This document shows, one piece after another, positions 1-7,037 of a stretch of DNA of 8,935 nucleotides (position 1 is the stretch's first letter; each line of letters begins with the position of its first letter). The position numbers and the translations under genes are program-made. Origin of the DNA: an uncultured Collinsella sp. (lineage in GTDB: Bacteria > Actinomycetota > Coriobacteriia > Coriobacteriales > Coriobacteriaceae); contig URHQ01000086.1 of NCBI GenBank assembly GCA_900547655.1, positions 1 through 8,935 on the forward strand, given 5' to 3'. Under the pieces are notes generated by a model. It saw only the letters and a list, made by a program, of their open reading frames with translations. It was not told the origin of the DNA and did not search any database.

Positions 1-2303
1 AGCGTCTGTTCCGCCGCGGCGATGCCTGCCGTCTGATCAAGCGCTGCAACGACTTTGGCGCAGGCGGCGTCTCGGTCGCCGTGGGCGAGCTTGCCGACGG
101 CCTGTATGTCGACCTTGATACCGTGACCAAGAAGTACGACGGTCTTGACGGCACCGAGCTCGCCATCTCTGAATCCCAGGAGCGCATGGCCTGCGCCGTC
201 GCCGACGGTGACGTCGAGGAGTTCATGGGCTACGCCGCCGAGGAGAACCTGGAGGCGACCGTTATCGCCGAGGTTACCGCCGAGCCGCGCATGCGCATGG
301 CCTGGAACGGCGTCGCCATCGTCGATCTGTCCCGCGAGTTCCTCAACTCCAACGGTGCGCCCAAGCACCAGGTCGCCCACGTCTGCGCCCGCAGTGTGTG
401 GCAGCCCAGCTGGGCCGGTGCCACGCTCGCCGAGCGCATGACCTCGCTCGTCACCGACCTCAACGTCGCTTCCAACAAGGGCCTTTCCGAGCGCTTCGAC
501 TCCACCATCGGCGCCGCGACCGTGCTCATGCCCTTTGGCGGCAAGACGCAGCTCACCCCAAGCTCGGCCATGGTCGCCAAGTTCCCCGTAGACGGCGAGA
601 CCACCACGGCGAGTGCCATGGCATGGGGCTTCAACCCCTATCTGATGGAGGCCGACCAGTTTGCGGGCGCTTACCTGTCCGTGGTCGAGTCCATCGCCAA
701 GCTCGTTGCCGCCGGCTTTGAGCACAAGCGCGCCTACCTCTCCTTCCAGGAGTACTTCGAGCGCCTGCGCACCGAGGCCGAGCGCTGGGGCAAGCCCACG
801 GCAGCCGTCCTGGGCGCCCTCATGGCCCAAGTCGACCTGGGTGCCGGCGCCATCGGCGGCAAGGACTCCATGAGCGGTTCGTTTGAGGACGAGGCCGGCG
901 AGCTCAACGTTCCGCCGACCCTGATCAGCTTCGCCGTCGCCGTGGGCAAGGCCGCCCGCGCCGTCTCGCCCGAGTTCAAGGGCCTCACGCACCGCGTCGT
1001 CCGCATCGCCCCCGCCACCTATGGCGAGGACTACCGCCCCGACGCCCAGCAGCTGCTCGCCGCGTTTGACGCCGTCGAGGCGCTTACTGCTACCGGCAAC
1101 GCCCTGGCCATCTCCACGCCCGGCTACGGCTGCGGCGCCGAGAGCCTCTTTAAGATGTGCGTCGGCAACCAGATCGGTATCGAGCTTGCCGAGGATGTGG
1201 ACGTGGAGAGCCTCTTCACCCCGCTCTACGGCAGCTTTATCGTCGAGCTCGCCGAGGACGCCGAGCTGCCCAAGGTCGCCGACGGCGTTGTCGTCGAGCC
1301 CCTGGGTACCACCGTCGAGGGCTATGTCATCGACACCGGCTCCGAGGTCATCGAGCTCGCCGAGCTCCAGGAGGCCTGGGAGAGCGGCATCGAGGGTGTC
1401 TTCGCCTACCGCAGCGCCGGCGAGACCCCCGAGGTCGAGGCCGTCGACTTCCGCGCCAAGGACATCCACGTGTACGGCGGCGCCAAGATCGCCCGCCCGC
1501 GCGTGATCATCCCCGTGTTCCCCGGCAACAACTGCGAGTACGACAGCGCCCGCGCCTTCCGTGCCGCCGGTGCCGAGGCCGACACCTTCGTGATCAACAA
1601 CCTCACGCCCGAGGCCGTCGCGGAGAGCACCCACGAGCTTGCCCGCCGCATCCGCACAAGCCAGATCGTCATGATCCCCGGCGGCTTCTCGGGCGGCGAC
1701 GAGCCCGATGGCTCCGCCAAGTTCATCACGGCGTTCTTCCGCGCTCCCGAGGTCACCGAGGCAGTCCGCGACCTGCTCCAGGCCCGCGATGGCCTGATGC
1801 TGGGCATCTGTAACGGCTTCCAGGCTCTGGTCAAGCTCGGCCTGGTGCCCTACGGTGACATCGTCGACGCCACGCCCGATGCGCCCACGCTGACGTTCAA
1901 CACCATCGGTCGCCATCAGAGCCGCCTGGTGCGCACCCGCATCTCGTCCAACCTGTCCCCGTGGCTGTCGCAGTGCAGCCTCGACGACCCCTACACCGTC
2001 GCCATCAGCCACGGCGAGGGCCGCTTTGTCGCCAACGACGAGGTACTCGCCCAGCTGATCGCCAACGGCCAGGTCGCCACGCAGTACGTGGGCGAGGACG
2101 GCAAGCCCAGCATGGATCTTTCCGTCAACCCCAACGGCTCCGCACTCGCCATCGAGGGCATCACGAGCCCCGACGGCCGCGTCCTGGGCAAGATGGGCCA
2201 TGCCGAGCGTCGCGGCGACAACCTGTACCGCAACGTGCCCGAGCATGTCCCCGGCGACAAGTTCATGCCGATCTTTGAGAGCGGCGTAGCCTACTTCGCC
2301 TAA
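1..2303 (+). CDS. purL: Phosphoribosylformylglycinamidine synthase, single-chain type with C-terminal glutaminase (5'-truncated by window)
   Basis: This is FGAM synthase, a cytoplasmic enzyme of de novo purine synthesis. It converts FGAR, glutamine and ATP to FGAM. The frame is open from base 3 with no start in view, so roughly the first 480-500 residues of a ~1250-residue family lie upstream; 766 residues are visible. An apparent GTG start at 81 is internal, because the coding before it reads as conserved PurL sequence (KRCNDFGAGGVS). The second synthetase half carries GGKDSMSG near visible residue 285. A class I glutamine amidotransferase domain begins near residue 500 (RVIIPVFPGNNCEYDSARAF). 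It has a nucleophile Cys603 in GICNGFQ and a catalytic His733/Glu735 pair in HAERR, so the glutaminase looks intact. The sequence resembles the clade of long PurL proteins common in Clostridia and Coriobacteria rather than the separate PurL/PurQ/PurS system. No other pur gene is visible. Function is confident; the clade assignment is from memory. Confidence 0.96.
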   Translation, partial: RLFRRGDACRLIKRCNDFGAGGVSVAVGELADGLYVDLDTVTKKYDGLDGTELAISESQERMACAVADGDVEEFMGYAAEENLEATVIAEVTAEPRMRMAWNGVAIVDLSREFLNSNGAPKHQVAHVCARSVWQPSWAGATLAERMTSLVTDLNVASNKGLSERFDSTIGAATVLMPFGGKTQLTPSSAMVAKFPVDGETTTASAMAWGFNPYLMEADQFAGAYLSVVESIAKLVAAGFEHKRAYLSFQEYFERLRTEAERWGKPTAAVLGALMAQVDLGAGAIGGKDSMSGSFEDEAGELNVPPTLISFAVAVGKAARAVSPEFKGLTHRVVRIAPATYGEDYRPDAQQLLAAFDAVEALTATGNALAISTPGYGCGAESLFKMCVGNQIGIELAEDVDVESLFTPLYGSFIVELAEDAELPKVADGVVVEPLGTTVEGYVIDTGSEVIELAELQEAWESGIEGVFAYRSAGETPEVEAVDFRAKDIHVYGGAKIARPRVIIPVFPGNNCEYDSARAFRAAGAEADTFVINNLTPEAVAESTHELARRIRTSQIVMIPGGFSGGDEPDGSAKFITAFFRAPEVTEAVRDLLQARDGLMLGICNGFQALVKLGLVPYGDIVDATPDAPTLTFNTIGRHQSRLVRTRISSNLSPWLSQCSLDDPYTVAISHGEGRFVANDEVLAQLIANGQVATQYVGEDGKPSMDLSVNPNGSALAIEGITSPDGRVLGKMGHAERRGDNLYRNVPEHVPGDKFMPIFESGVAYFA

Positions 2304-2318
2304 ACCTTTCCCATCGGG

Positions 2319-2324
2319 TACAAT
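2319..2324 (+). promoter_or_regulatory. Candidate -10 element (TACAAT) between purL and the EamA gene
   Basis: TACAAT lies 16 bases after the purL stop and differs from TATAAT at one position. The best -35 is poor: TTCGCC at 2295-2300, 18-base spacing. If used, its transcript would run through the terminator hairpin at 2341-2377 before reaching the transporter start at 2403. No better promoter was seen between that hairpin and the gene. Weak evidence only. Confidence 0.3.
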
Positions 2325-2340
2325 CCCTTCGGGTAACAAC

Positions 2341-2377
2341 ACCCGCCACCGACACATCCGGTGGCGGGTTCTTTTTT
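2341..2377 (+). terminator. Intrinsic terminator after purL
   Basis: There is a perfect 11-bp GC-rich stem (2341-2351 with 2359-2369), a 7-base loop, then T, C and six Ts (2372-2377). It lies 38 bases after the purL stop, which is the expected place and form for an intrinsic terminator of purL. It is only ~25 bases before the start of the next gene on the same strand, so it separates the two units or limits read-through into the transporter. Confidence 0.9.
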
Positions 2378-2390
2378 GCTTCGCGCATGT

Positions 2391-2398
2391 AGGAAGGA
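2391..2398 (+). promoter_or_regulatory. Ribosome binding site that fixes the EamA gene start
   Basis: AGGAAGGA ends four bases before ATG at 2403. This supports that ATG over the GTG at 2361, which lies inside the terminator stem and would add 14 residues unlike the family. Confidence 0.8.
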
Positions 2399-2402
2399 CA
2401 TC

Positions 2403-3338
2403 ATGGAAAGCCGCAAGCCGTATCTCGCCACCCTGCCCGGACTCATCCTGGGCTGTCTCGTTTGCTGCGCGCTCTGGGGCTCCGCCTTCCCCTGCATCAA
2501 GATCGGCTACGGCCTCTTTGGCATTCCCGCGCACGACAGCGCCTCGCAGCTGCTCTTCGCGGGTCTGCGCTTCACCCTTGCCGGCATGCTGGTCATTGTT
2601 GGCATGAGCGTGGCCCAGCGCCGTCCGCTCGTTCCGCAAGCGCGTGATATCAAGCCCATCTGCATCTTGTCGCTCTTCCAGACCATCGGCCAGTACTTCT
2701 TTTTCTACCTGGGACTCTCGCGTGCCAGTGCTATGTCGAGCTCCATCATCGAGGCCAGCGCCAACTTCCTAGCCATCCTCTTTGCCGCCCTGGCGTTTCG
2801 CACCGAAAAGCTCGATGCGGCCAAGGTGCTCGGCTGCGTGCTTGGCTTTGCCGGTGTCGCGCTCGTCAACCTTTCGGGCGCGGACGGCACCTTTGGCTTT
2901 GCGCTCGACGGCGAGGGCTTTATCCTGGCCTCCACCGTCGCGGGTGCCCTTTCGACCTGCCTGATCGGTATCTTCTCGCGTGAGCACGACGGCGTCTTGC
3001 TTGCCGGGTGGCAGTTCTTGGTCGGCGGCCTGGTCCTTACCGCCATCGGCTTTTTGATGGGTGGCGCGCTCTCCCCCACGGCGATTGCCCCCGCCATCGC
3101 GCTCATCATCTACATGGCGCTTATCTCCGCGGTCGCCTACTCGCTGTGGTCGCGCCTGCTTGCCGTCAACCCTGTCAGCCGCGTCTCGGTCTTTGGTTTT
3201 ATGAACCCCGTCTTTGGTGTGCTGCTGAGCGCGCTGCTGCTCGGCGAGGGCGCTGGCACGAGCCCCGTTACCGTCATCGTTGCCCTGCTGTTGGTCTGCG
3301 GCGGCATCATCATCGTCAACAAACCCAAAAAAGCCTAG
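2403..3338 (+). CDS. EamA/DMT-superfamily transporter
   Basis: The product is a 311-residue polytopic membrane protein of the drug/metabolite transporter superfamily. Two EamA repeats of about five helices each give ten predicted membrane segments, and the length is typical. The first helix (near residues 11-29) contains the ALWGSAFPCIK motif seen at the N-terminus of many EamA proteins. The end of repeat 1 reads ASANFLAILFAALAFRTEKL, and the end of repeat 2 reads NPVFGVLLSALLLGEG, a common EamA signature. Members export or import amino acids, metabolites or toxic compounds, but the substrate cannot be told from sequence. The C-terminus is short and basic (NKPKKA), consistent with a cytoplasmic end. 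The gene stands alone between two terminators and faces the GGDEF gene. The ATG was chosen for its strong ribosome binding site at 2391-2398. Confidence 0.92.
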   Translation: MESRKPYLATLPGLILGCLVCCALWGSAFPCIKIGYGLFGIPAHDSASQLLFAGLRFTLAGMLVIVGMSVAQRRPLVPQARDIKPICILSLFQTIGQYFFFYLGLSRASAMSSSIIEASANFLAILFAALAFRTEKLDAAKVLGCVLGFAGVALVNLSGADGTFGFALDGEGFILASTVAGALSTCLIGIFSREHDGVLLAGWQFLVGGLVLTAIGFLMGGALSPTAIAPAIALIIYMALISAVAYSLWSRLLAVNPVSRVSVFGFMNPVFGVLLSALLLGEGAGTSPVTVIVALLLVCGGIIIVNKPKKA

Positions 3339-3423
3339 CGAGCTCACTTTTTTAGAGAGGGCGTTCGCACACTTTAGCTTAATGGAGCACACTGGTTCTC
3401 GTTGATTTCGTACCGAGTCGTGG

Positions 3424-3444
3424 CGGCAGACGCTCGTCTTGCCG
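3424..3444. other. Small imperfect hairpin in the gap after the EamA gene
   Basis: Bases 3424-3431 pair with 3436-3444 with one bulged base and a four-base loop. No T-run follows, so it is not an intrinsic terminator by itself. The remaining sequence of the 3339-3485 gap shows no gene, no complete tRNA and no repeat that I can recognise. Confidence 0.35.
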
Positions 3445-3485
3445 TACCGCGCCTGGGCGTTATGGCCGGTGGCCCCCGCAAACGC

Positions 3486-3527
3486 AAAAAGGGCGCACGA
3501 CCATCGCAACGGTCGTGCGCCCTTTTT
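3486..3527. terminator. Bidirectional intrinsic terminator shared by EamA and GGDEF genes
   Basis: A perfect 12-bp stem (3491-3502 with 3511-3522) is extended by five A-T pairs (3486-3490 with 3523-3527) around an 8-base loop. It gives a U-run on both strands: TTTTTT on plus, and TTTTT on minus from the A-run. It ends one base before the stop codon of the minus-strand GGDEF gene and lies 147 bases after the EamA stop, so it can end both convergent transcripts. Confidence 0.92.
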
Positions 3528-3528
3528 T

Positions 3529-4671
3529 CTAGCGTATCTGGACGCCGGCTTTCTTTTTCTCGGCCTTGACGCGGTAGAGCTCCGCATCCGCAGCGCGAAG
3601 TAAGTCTTGCCAGGTATCGACGCCATCACCAACCCGTGCGTAGCCGATGGACATCCGCAACAGATACGGCACCTCGGCGCGCGCGAGCTCGTCGTTAATT
3701 GTCGCGCACAGATGCATGATATCCTGTTCCGCCGCTGTCTTTTGGAGCACCACGAACTCATCGCCACCATAACGTGCGATAAAGCCACCAGACGCCGAGC
3801 AGACCTCTTTGAGCGTAGCGGATATGACCTGGAGGGCATGGTCGCCCTCCACATGTCCATAGCGGTCGTTAATCTGCTTAAAGCCGTCGGCGTCCATCAT
3901 AAGCAGGTACACATCTTCGGCCTGATCCACATTTGAGAAGAGCGACAGCATATAGGTCTCAAAACGGTTGCGATTGTTAAGGCCAGTCAACGGGTCGGTC
4001 GAGATCAGCTGCTCCTGGTAGATGATGTAGAGCAGCAGGATACTCAGCGATATACCGACGCAAAGGCCCGGTACCGAAAACAAAACCTGGAAGGTACCGC
4101 CCACCAGAGCGGGAACCGCAAAAAAGGCGAGGGTGCGATAAATGGCCTTCTTTTGCAGACTTTCGACTTTTCGAGTCTGAATAAAGGCATGCAAAGACGT
4201 ATATATGATGTAGCAGTAGCTAACGATAGGTTGAATCATATAAAGCGCTCCGCGACGATATACGCCCTGCGCATCGATATAGAACATAGTGTGCGTCCAG
4301 TAGCTGGTAAATGCCAGCACGACCACCAATACGGTTGGCAACGTCACGAGCGCCACCCTATAGCGCGCGGTCAAAAGGCGAGAGCCCTGCACTGTCTCGG
4401 AATAGAAAAACCAAATGAGGCACGCGATGGCGAACAGCGAAAACGAGACCGCGTTGGAAATCCAGTTGGCCGTGATGCCTACAGGAGTGCTCACGCCGTC
4501 CGAGAGCGTCCAGATCATATCGAAGAAAATGTAGGCAGCAGACGTGTAGCCCAGCATGCTAAACAGAAGCTGCTGGGTGCTCGAGAACAAGGAGCGGCGG
4601 CTTCGTGCGGCAAGCCCGATAAGAACAATCATGCATAGCAGGAATATCTCAATTTTGAGTGCCTTAACCAC
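3529..4671 (-). CDS. Seven-helix membrane diguanylate cyclase (GGDEF domain)
   Basis: The product is a predicted diguanylate cyclase making c-di-GMP from two GTP at the inner face of the membrane. About seven hydrophobic segments fill the first ~205 residues (for example IEIFLLCMIVLIGLA at the start and ISLSILLLYIIY at the end). They lead directly into a GGDEF domain that opens with TDPLTGLNNRNRFE. The metal-binding region DADGFKQINDRYGH and the signature RYGGDEF (GGDEF at residues 302-306) are intact, as is the later SIGYA motif. The usual RxxD inhibitory site before the signature reads ASGG here, so product inhibition at that site is probably lost. The membrane part resembles no named sensor I can assign. 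I chose GTG at 4671 (380 residues) because GAAGGGA sits nine bases upstream. A TTG at 4689 would add six residues but lacks a ribosome binding site. The gene looks less GC-rich than its neighbours. Confidence 0.9.
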   Translation of the reverse strand: MVKALKIEIFLLCMIVLIGLAARSRRSLFSSTQQLLFSMLGYTSAAYIFFDMIWTLSDGVSTPVGITANWISNAVSFSLFAIACLIWFFYSETVQGSRLLTARYRVALVTLPTVLVVVLAFTSYWTHTMFYIDAQGVYRRGALYMIQPIVSYCYIIYTSLHAFIQTRKVESLQKKAIYRTLAFFAVPALVGGTFQVLFSVPGLCVGISLSILLLYIIYQEQLISTDPLTGLNNRNRFETYMLSLFSNVDQAEDVYLLMMDADGFKQINDRYGHVEGDHALQVISATLKEVCSASGGFIARYGGDEFVVLQKTAAEQDIMHLCATINDELARAEVPYLLRMSIGYARVGDGVDTWQDLLRAADAELYRVKAEKKKAGVQIR

Positions 4672-4680
4672 TAGACGCCA

Positions 4681-4687
4681 TCCCTTC
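4681..4687 (-). promoter_or_regulatory. Ribosome binding site that sets the GGDEF gene start at GTG 4671
   Basis: On the minus strand GAAGGGA is followed by nine bases and then GTG. The longer frame beginning with TTG at 4689 would place this motif inside the coding sequence and has no motif of its own. Confidence 0.55.
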
Positions 4688-4703
4688 AATATCCAAGTGG
4701 TCA

Positions 4704-4753
4704 GAATCGCCCGATTCGTGTCTGAACAATAGACACCCCCTACTCCGCAGGGG
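4704..4753 (-). other. Structured 5' leader of the GGDEF gene: three small hairpins in a row
   Basis: On the transcript, in order, the pairs are: 4749-4753 with 4737-4741 (5 bp, 7-base loop); 4731-4736 with 4718-4723 (6 bp, 7-base loop); and 4713-4717 with 4704-4708 (5 bp, 4-base loop). A competing pairing of 4721-4725 with 4701-4705 would break the second and third. The leader is about 80 bases long. It does not match a c-di-GMP riboswitch by eye. The pairing is seen in the sequence; any function is inferred. Confidence 0.4.
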
Positions 4754-4761
4754 TAAAGGGA

Positions 4762-4770
4762 ATCATAGCA
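4762..4770 (-). promoter_or_regulatory. Extended -10 promoter for the GGDEF gene
   Basis: Read on the minus strand this is TGCTATGAT, an extended -10 (TGn) followed by a hexamer with one mismatch to TATAAT. A weak -35 (TTGCAG, 4792-4787) lies 19 bases upstream. Transcription would start near 4755, about 84 bases before the GTG start. Confidence 0.55.
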
Positions 4771-4814
4771 GAGCGCCCGAACGTCACTGCAAGACAGCTT
4801 TCGTTCGGGCGCTC
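4771..4814. repeat. 13-bp perfect inverted repeat between kdgT and the GGDEF promoter
   Basis: Bases 4771-4783 are the exact reverse complement of 4802-4814, with 18 bases between. It lies ~48 bases after the kdgT stop, so it may be that gene's terminator, but neither side has a T-run. The left arm touches the extended -10 of the GGDEF promoter and the weak -35 falls in the loop, so an operator is the other reading. Confidence 0.6.
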
Positions 4815-4861
4815 AAACGGCGCGAATTGCACACGCCGGCTTGATTGACTCGCGTCGACGA

Positions 4862-5884
4862 TTACTCGCCGTCGATGTCGGTCGCGACGGCCTCCTCAAT
4901 AGCCTCGACGCCTTCGACCGACAGATCCTCTTTGCCGTGGCAGAACTTCTTATCGACCCAGCCGGTCAGGATCGGAGCCATGACTGCCGTGATGATGACG
5001 GCGGTGGCGATCTGGGCGTACGCGGTGGGCGCAAGCTCGGCATAGCGCGGGGCGACCTCGGCGAGGGCGACCGGCGTGGTCATAGCCGTGCCGGCGATAG
5101 TGGAGCAGGCAACGGCCGCCTTGCCGTTACCACCGCACAGGCGCTCGAACGCAAAGGTGATGGGGCCGACGATAAAGAGCGTGATGAGACCCAGCAGGAT
5201 GCCCGAGATGCCGCCGGTGATAAAGCTCGAAAGGCTCATGGACGCACCGAGCTGAAATCCGATAACAGCGATCGCAGGATTGGAGCCGGGGACCAGCAGG
5301 TTCTTGATGAACGGGAAGAGGTTGCCCAGAACCATGCCGATAACAAGCGGCAGGATGGATCCGATGATGGTGCCGACGGGGATGTTAGCGAGACCCGAGA
5401 CACCGAGGATGATCATGGTGACGGCGGGGCCGGCCGTAAAGAACAGGATACCGACGGCGCCCTGCTCGGACTCATCGCCAAACTCGCCCATGATGCCCGT
5501 ATAGAGCGCCATGTTGCAAAACGTAATGCCGCCGATGATTGAGACCGAGCTCAGGCCCAGGAAGTTGTCGTTAAAGAAATATGCCACACCCAAGCCAAGG
5601 GCGGCCGCAACAACAAGCTTGGGGATCAGTACGACGATGCCGGTCTTGATAGCGCCCGGCGTGGACTTAAAGCTGATGCCAGCGCCCACGAAGAGCAGGA
5701 TCGCAGCGACGATGGTATTGGAGCCGCCACGGCAGGCAGCCGTAAAGAAGCCGCCGATCTCAAAGACCTGCGGACAGAAAGTGTTGAGCAAAAAGCCAAC
5801 AATCATGGGATAGATCATGATGTCGCCCGGGATACGCGGTACCATGAATTTTTTTTGCTCGTTGGCGGTCGCTTCCTGTGCCAT
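4862..5884 (-). CDS. kdgT: KdgT-family 2-keto-3-deoxygluconate permease
   Basis: The product is a 340-residue inner-membrane permease of the KdgT family, which takes up 2-keto-3-deoxygluconate, an intermediate of pectin and hexuronate breakdown, by proton symport. The N-terminal MVPRIPGDIMIYPMIVGFLLNTFCP matches the family's opening motif. Around ten hydrophobic segments follow, with GAGISFK, NMALYTGIMGEFGDE and TPVALAEVAP being recognisable family stretches. The length is close to E. coli KdgT (327), with a slightly longer acidic cytoplasmic tail (ends ATDIDGE). ATG at 5884 is preferred over an upstream TTG at 5914 because GGGGG precedes it by four bases and it gives the family length. No KDG kinase or aldolase, hexuronate gene or regulator is visible nearby, so the substrate rests on family alone. 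It is followed by the inverted repeat at 4771-4814. Confidence 0.88.
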   Translation of the reverse strand: MAQEATANEQKKFMVPRIPGDIMIYPMIVGFLLNTFCPQVFEIGGFFTAACRGGSNTIVAAILLFVGAGISFKSTPGAIKTGIVVLIPKLVVAAALGLGVAYFFNDNFLGLSSVSIIGGITFCNMALYTGIMGEFGDESEQGAVGILFFTAGPAVTMIILGVSGLANIPVGTIIGSILPLVIGMVLGNLFPFIKNLLVPGSNPAIAVIGFQLGASMSLSSFITGGISGILLGLITLFIVGPITFAFERLCGGNGKAAVACSTIAGTAMTTPVALAEVAPRYAELAPTAYAQIATAVIITAVMAPILTGWVDKKFCHGKEDLSVEGVEAIEEAVATDIDGE

Positions 5885-6027
5885 GAAACCCCCATTTCCG
5901 TTGACGGGGCACAAAAGCCCACGTCACGCTTTGCTACAGTAAAGTTTGACCATGGTACCAGAAGAAGCAGACCGGCTCGGTGAGAAATTCGATTCGTTGG
6001 GCCGGGCCGCTAAACGCGCCCTTGCTT
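5885..6027 (-). other. Intergenic region between azlD and kdgT
   Basis: These 143 bases contain the kdgT ribosome binding site (5889-5893) and two short pairings too weak to name (an ACCG/CGGT stem of 4 bp near 5971-5981 and a GGGC/GCCC stem near the gene start). I found neither a convincing promoter for kdgT nor a terminator for azlCD, so read-through from azlCD into kdgT is possible. Confidence 0.4.
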
Positions 6028-6351
6028 TTATACAAGGCTCAAAACGATATAGAACACGATGCCCGAGACGCAGCACCACAACATCGACTTTGTCTTGATT
6101 GCCACCGCCACGACACCGGTAGCCGCAATCCAGGGAATCAAGCCCTGCCACAAGCCGGCGTCGAAAGCGCCAGGGCTTATCAAATCGTTAGCGACCAGCG
6201 CCGCAAAGGCGGCGGGCGGAATATAGCCCAAGGCCTCGGTAACGCGGGGCGACAGCGTTCTCCCGCGCAAAGCAAACGCCGGGGCAATGCGAAAGAACGC
6301 GATGGCCGCCCAAGACGACAGCCACAGGACCAAAAACTCATTAACGGGCAT
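6028..6351 (-). CDS. azlD: AzlD-family branched-chain amino acid transport subunit
   Basis: The product is a 107-residue membrane protein with about four hydrophobic segments. It is the small partner of AzlC in export of branched-chain amino acids or their analogues. Family features are the size, the TM segment followed by FFRIAPAFALRGRTLSPRVTEALGYIPPAAFAAL (FR...P, ALGYIPPAA), and the position directly after azlC. The reading frame stays open upstream to 6585, but the extra residues are azlC in another frame. ATG at 6351 is preceded by GAAGGAAGGGG with an eight-base spacer. The start overlaps the end of azlC by 11 bases, which suggests translational coupling. No clear terminator follows before kdgT, 143 bases on. 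Confidence 0.88.
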   Translation of the reverse strand: MPVNEFLVLWLSSWAAIAFFRIAPAFALRGRTLSPRVTEALGYIPPAAFAALVANDLISPGAFDAGLWQGLIPWIAATGVVAVAIKTKSMLWCCVSGIVFYIVLSLV

Positions 6352-7033
6352 CGCGAGCACCCCTTCCTTCGGCGAGAGTATCGCGCGTAAGCGCCGCGGC
6401 AACACCGACGAGCACGCTTGCCGGCACGGCGATATTCGTCCACCCCAAGAACTTGCATATGGCGACAGACGCCGCAGCCATAACGGCAGCCACGACATTG
6501 CCGCGCGACAGTCGCTGCGAAAAGAGCAGGCAGATAAAGAGCGAGGTGCAGACAAAACCCGCAATAGCGGTTGGAACATCGACAACGGCGCCGACGATGG
6601 CGCCCGTCGTACACGAAACGCCCCATGTTGCGATGAGGATCACGTTGAGCACAAAGGACTCGCGCGGGCCCCAATCCTCCCCCTCAACCAGCCTGGCAAG
6701 CGAGATGCCATATGCCTCCTCGGTGAGCGTCGCGGCAACAGCCAACGTCTGACGCTTCGAGGCGTCCCTCAGATGCGGCGCGATCGATGCAGAGTAAAGA
6801 GCAAAGCGCGAGGAGATTGCGGCTACACTTGCGACAATCGATGCCGCAGGCACACCTGCCAGCCACAGGTTGCAGACCATAAACTGGCCGCTACCCGTCA
6901 CAAACGTGCTGCTCAGAGCAAAAACCATCCAGGGCTCCATTCCCGTCTGCGCCATAATCATTCCGCACGGCGCGCCTATCGCAACATAGGTAAGCATCAC
7001 CGGCCAGACGGTTTTAACAATTTTGAGCACCAT
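6341..7033 (-). CDS. azlC: AzlC-family branched-chain amino acid permease
   Basis: The product is a 230-residue polytopic membrane protein, the large subunit of the AzlCD exporter (YgaZH in E. coli for valine). Recognisable stretches are WPVMLTYVAIGAPCGMIMAQTG at the start, the family motif GSGQFMVCNLWLAG, the SSRFALYSASIAPHL segment, and LTEEAYGIS after it. The rest is hydrophobic helices and the end is short and polar (EGRGARDAR). I place the start at ATG 7033, with GAGGAA four bases upstream. The ATG at 7069 has no ribosome binding site and would add 12 residues unlike the family. It is the first gene of an operon with azlD and is transcribed away from the HD gene. No convincing -35/-10 pair was found for it. 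Confidence 0.9.
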   Translation of the reverse strand: MVLKIVKTVWPVMLTYVAIGAPCGMIMAQTGMEPWMVFALSSTFVTGSGQFMVCNLWLAGVPAASIVASVAAISSRFALYSASIAPHLRDASKRQTLAVAATLTEEAYGISLARLVEGEDWGPRESFVLNVILIATWGVSCTTGAIVGAVVDVPTAIAGFVCTSLFICLLFSQRLSRGNVVAAVMAAASVAICKFLGWTNIAVPASVLVGVAAALTRDTLAEGRGARDAR

Positions 7034-7037
7034 AGCG

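Noticed and set aside
81..83. GTG at 81 as the start of purL
   Set aside because: The frame is open back to base 3 with conserved PurL residues, so the start lies outside the window.
3371..3420. tRNA-like segment with a possible D-arm (GCTTAATGGAGC)
   Set aside because: No anticodon stem, T-arm or acceptor pairing could be completed around it.
2769..3860. Long minus-strand open frame across the EamA gene and the gap (363 residues)
   Set aside because: It is rich in Arg/Lys/Gly/Asp, resembles no family, and lies opposite two well-supported genes and a strong terminator. It is a high-GC shadow frame.
4672..4755. c-di-GMP riboswitch in the leader of the diguanylate cyclase gene
   Set aside because: The leader is too short and its hairpins do not show the conserved two-helix core of the known classes. 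I report it only as a structured leader.
4841..5542. Plus-strand open frame opposite kdgT (233 residues)
   Set aside because: Its composition is typical of antisense frames in GC-rich DNA (Asp/Arg/Gly repeats), and it lies opposite a clear permease.
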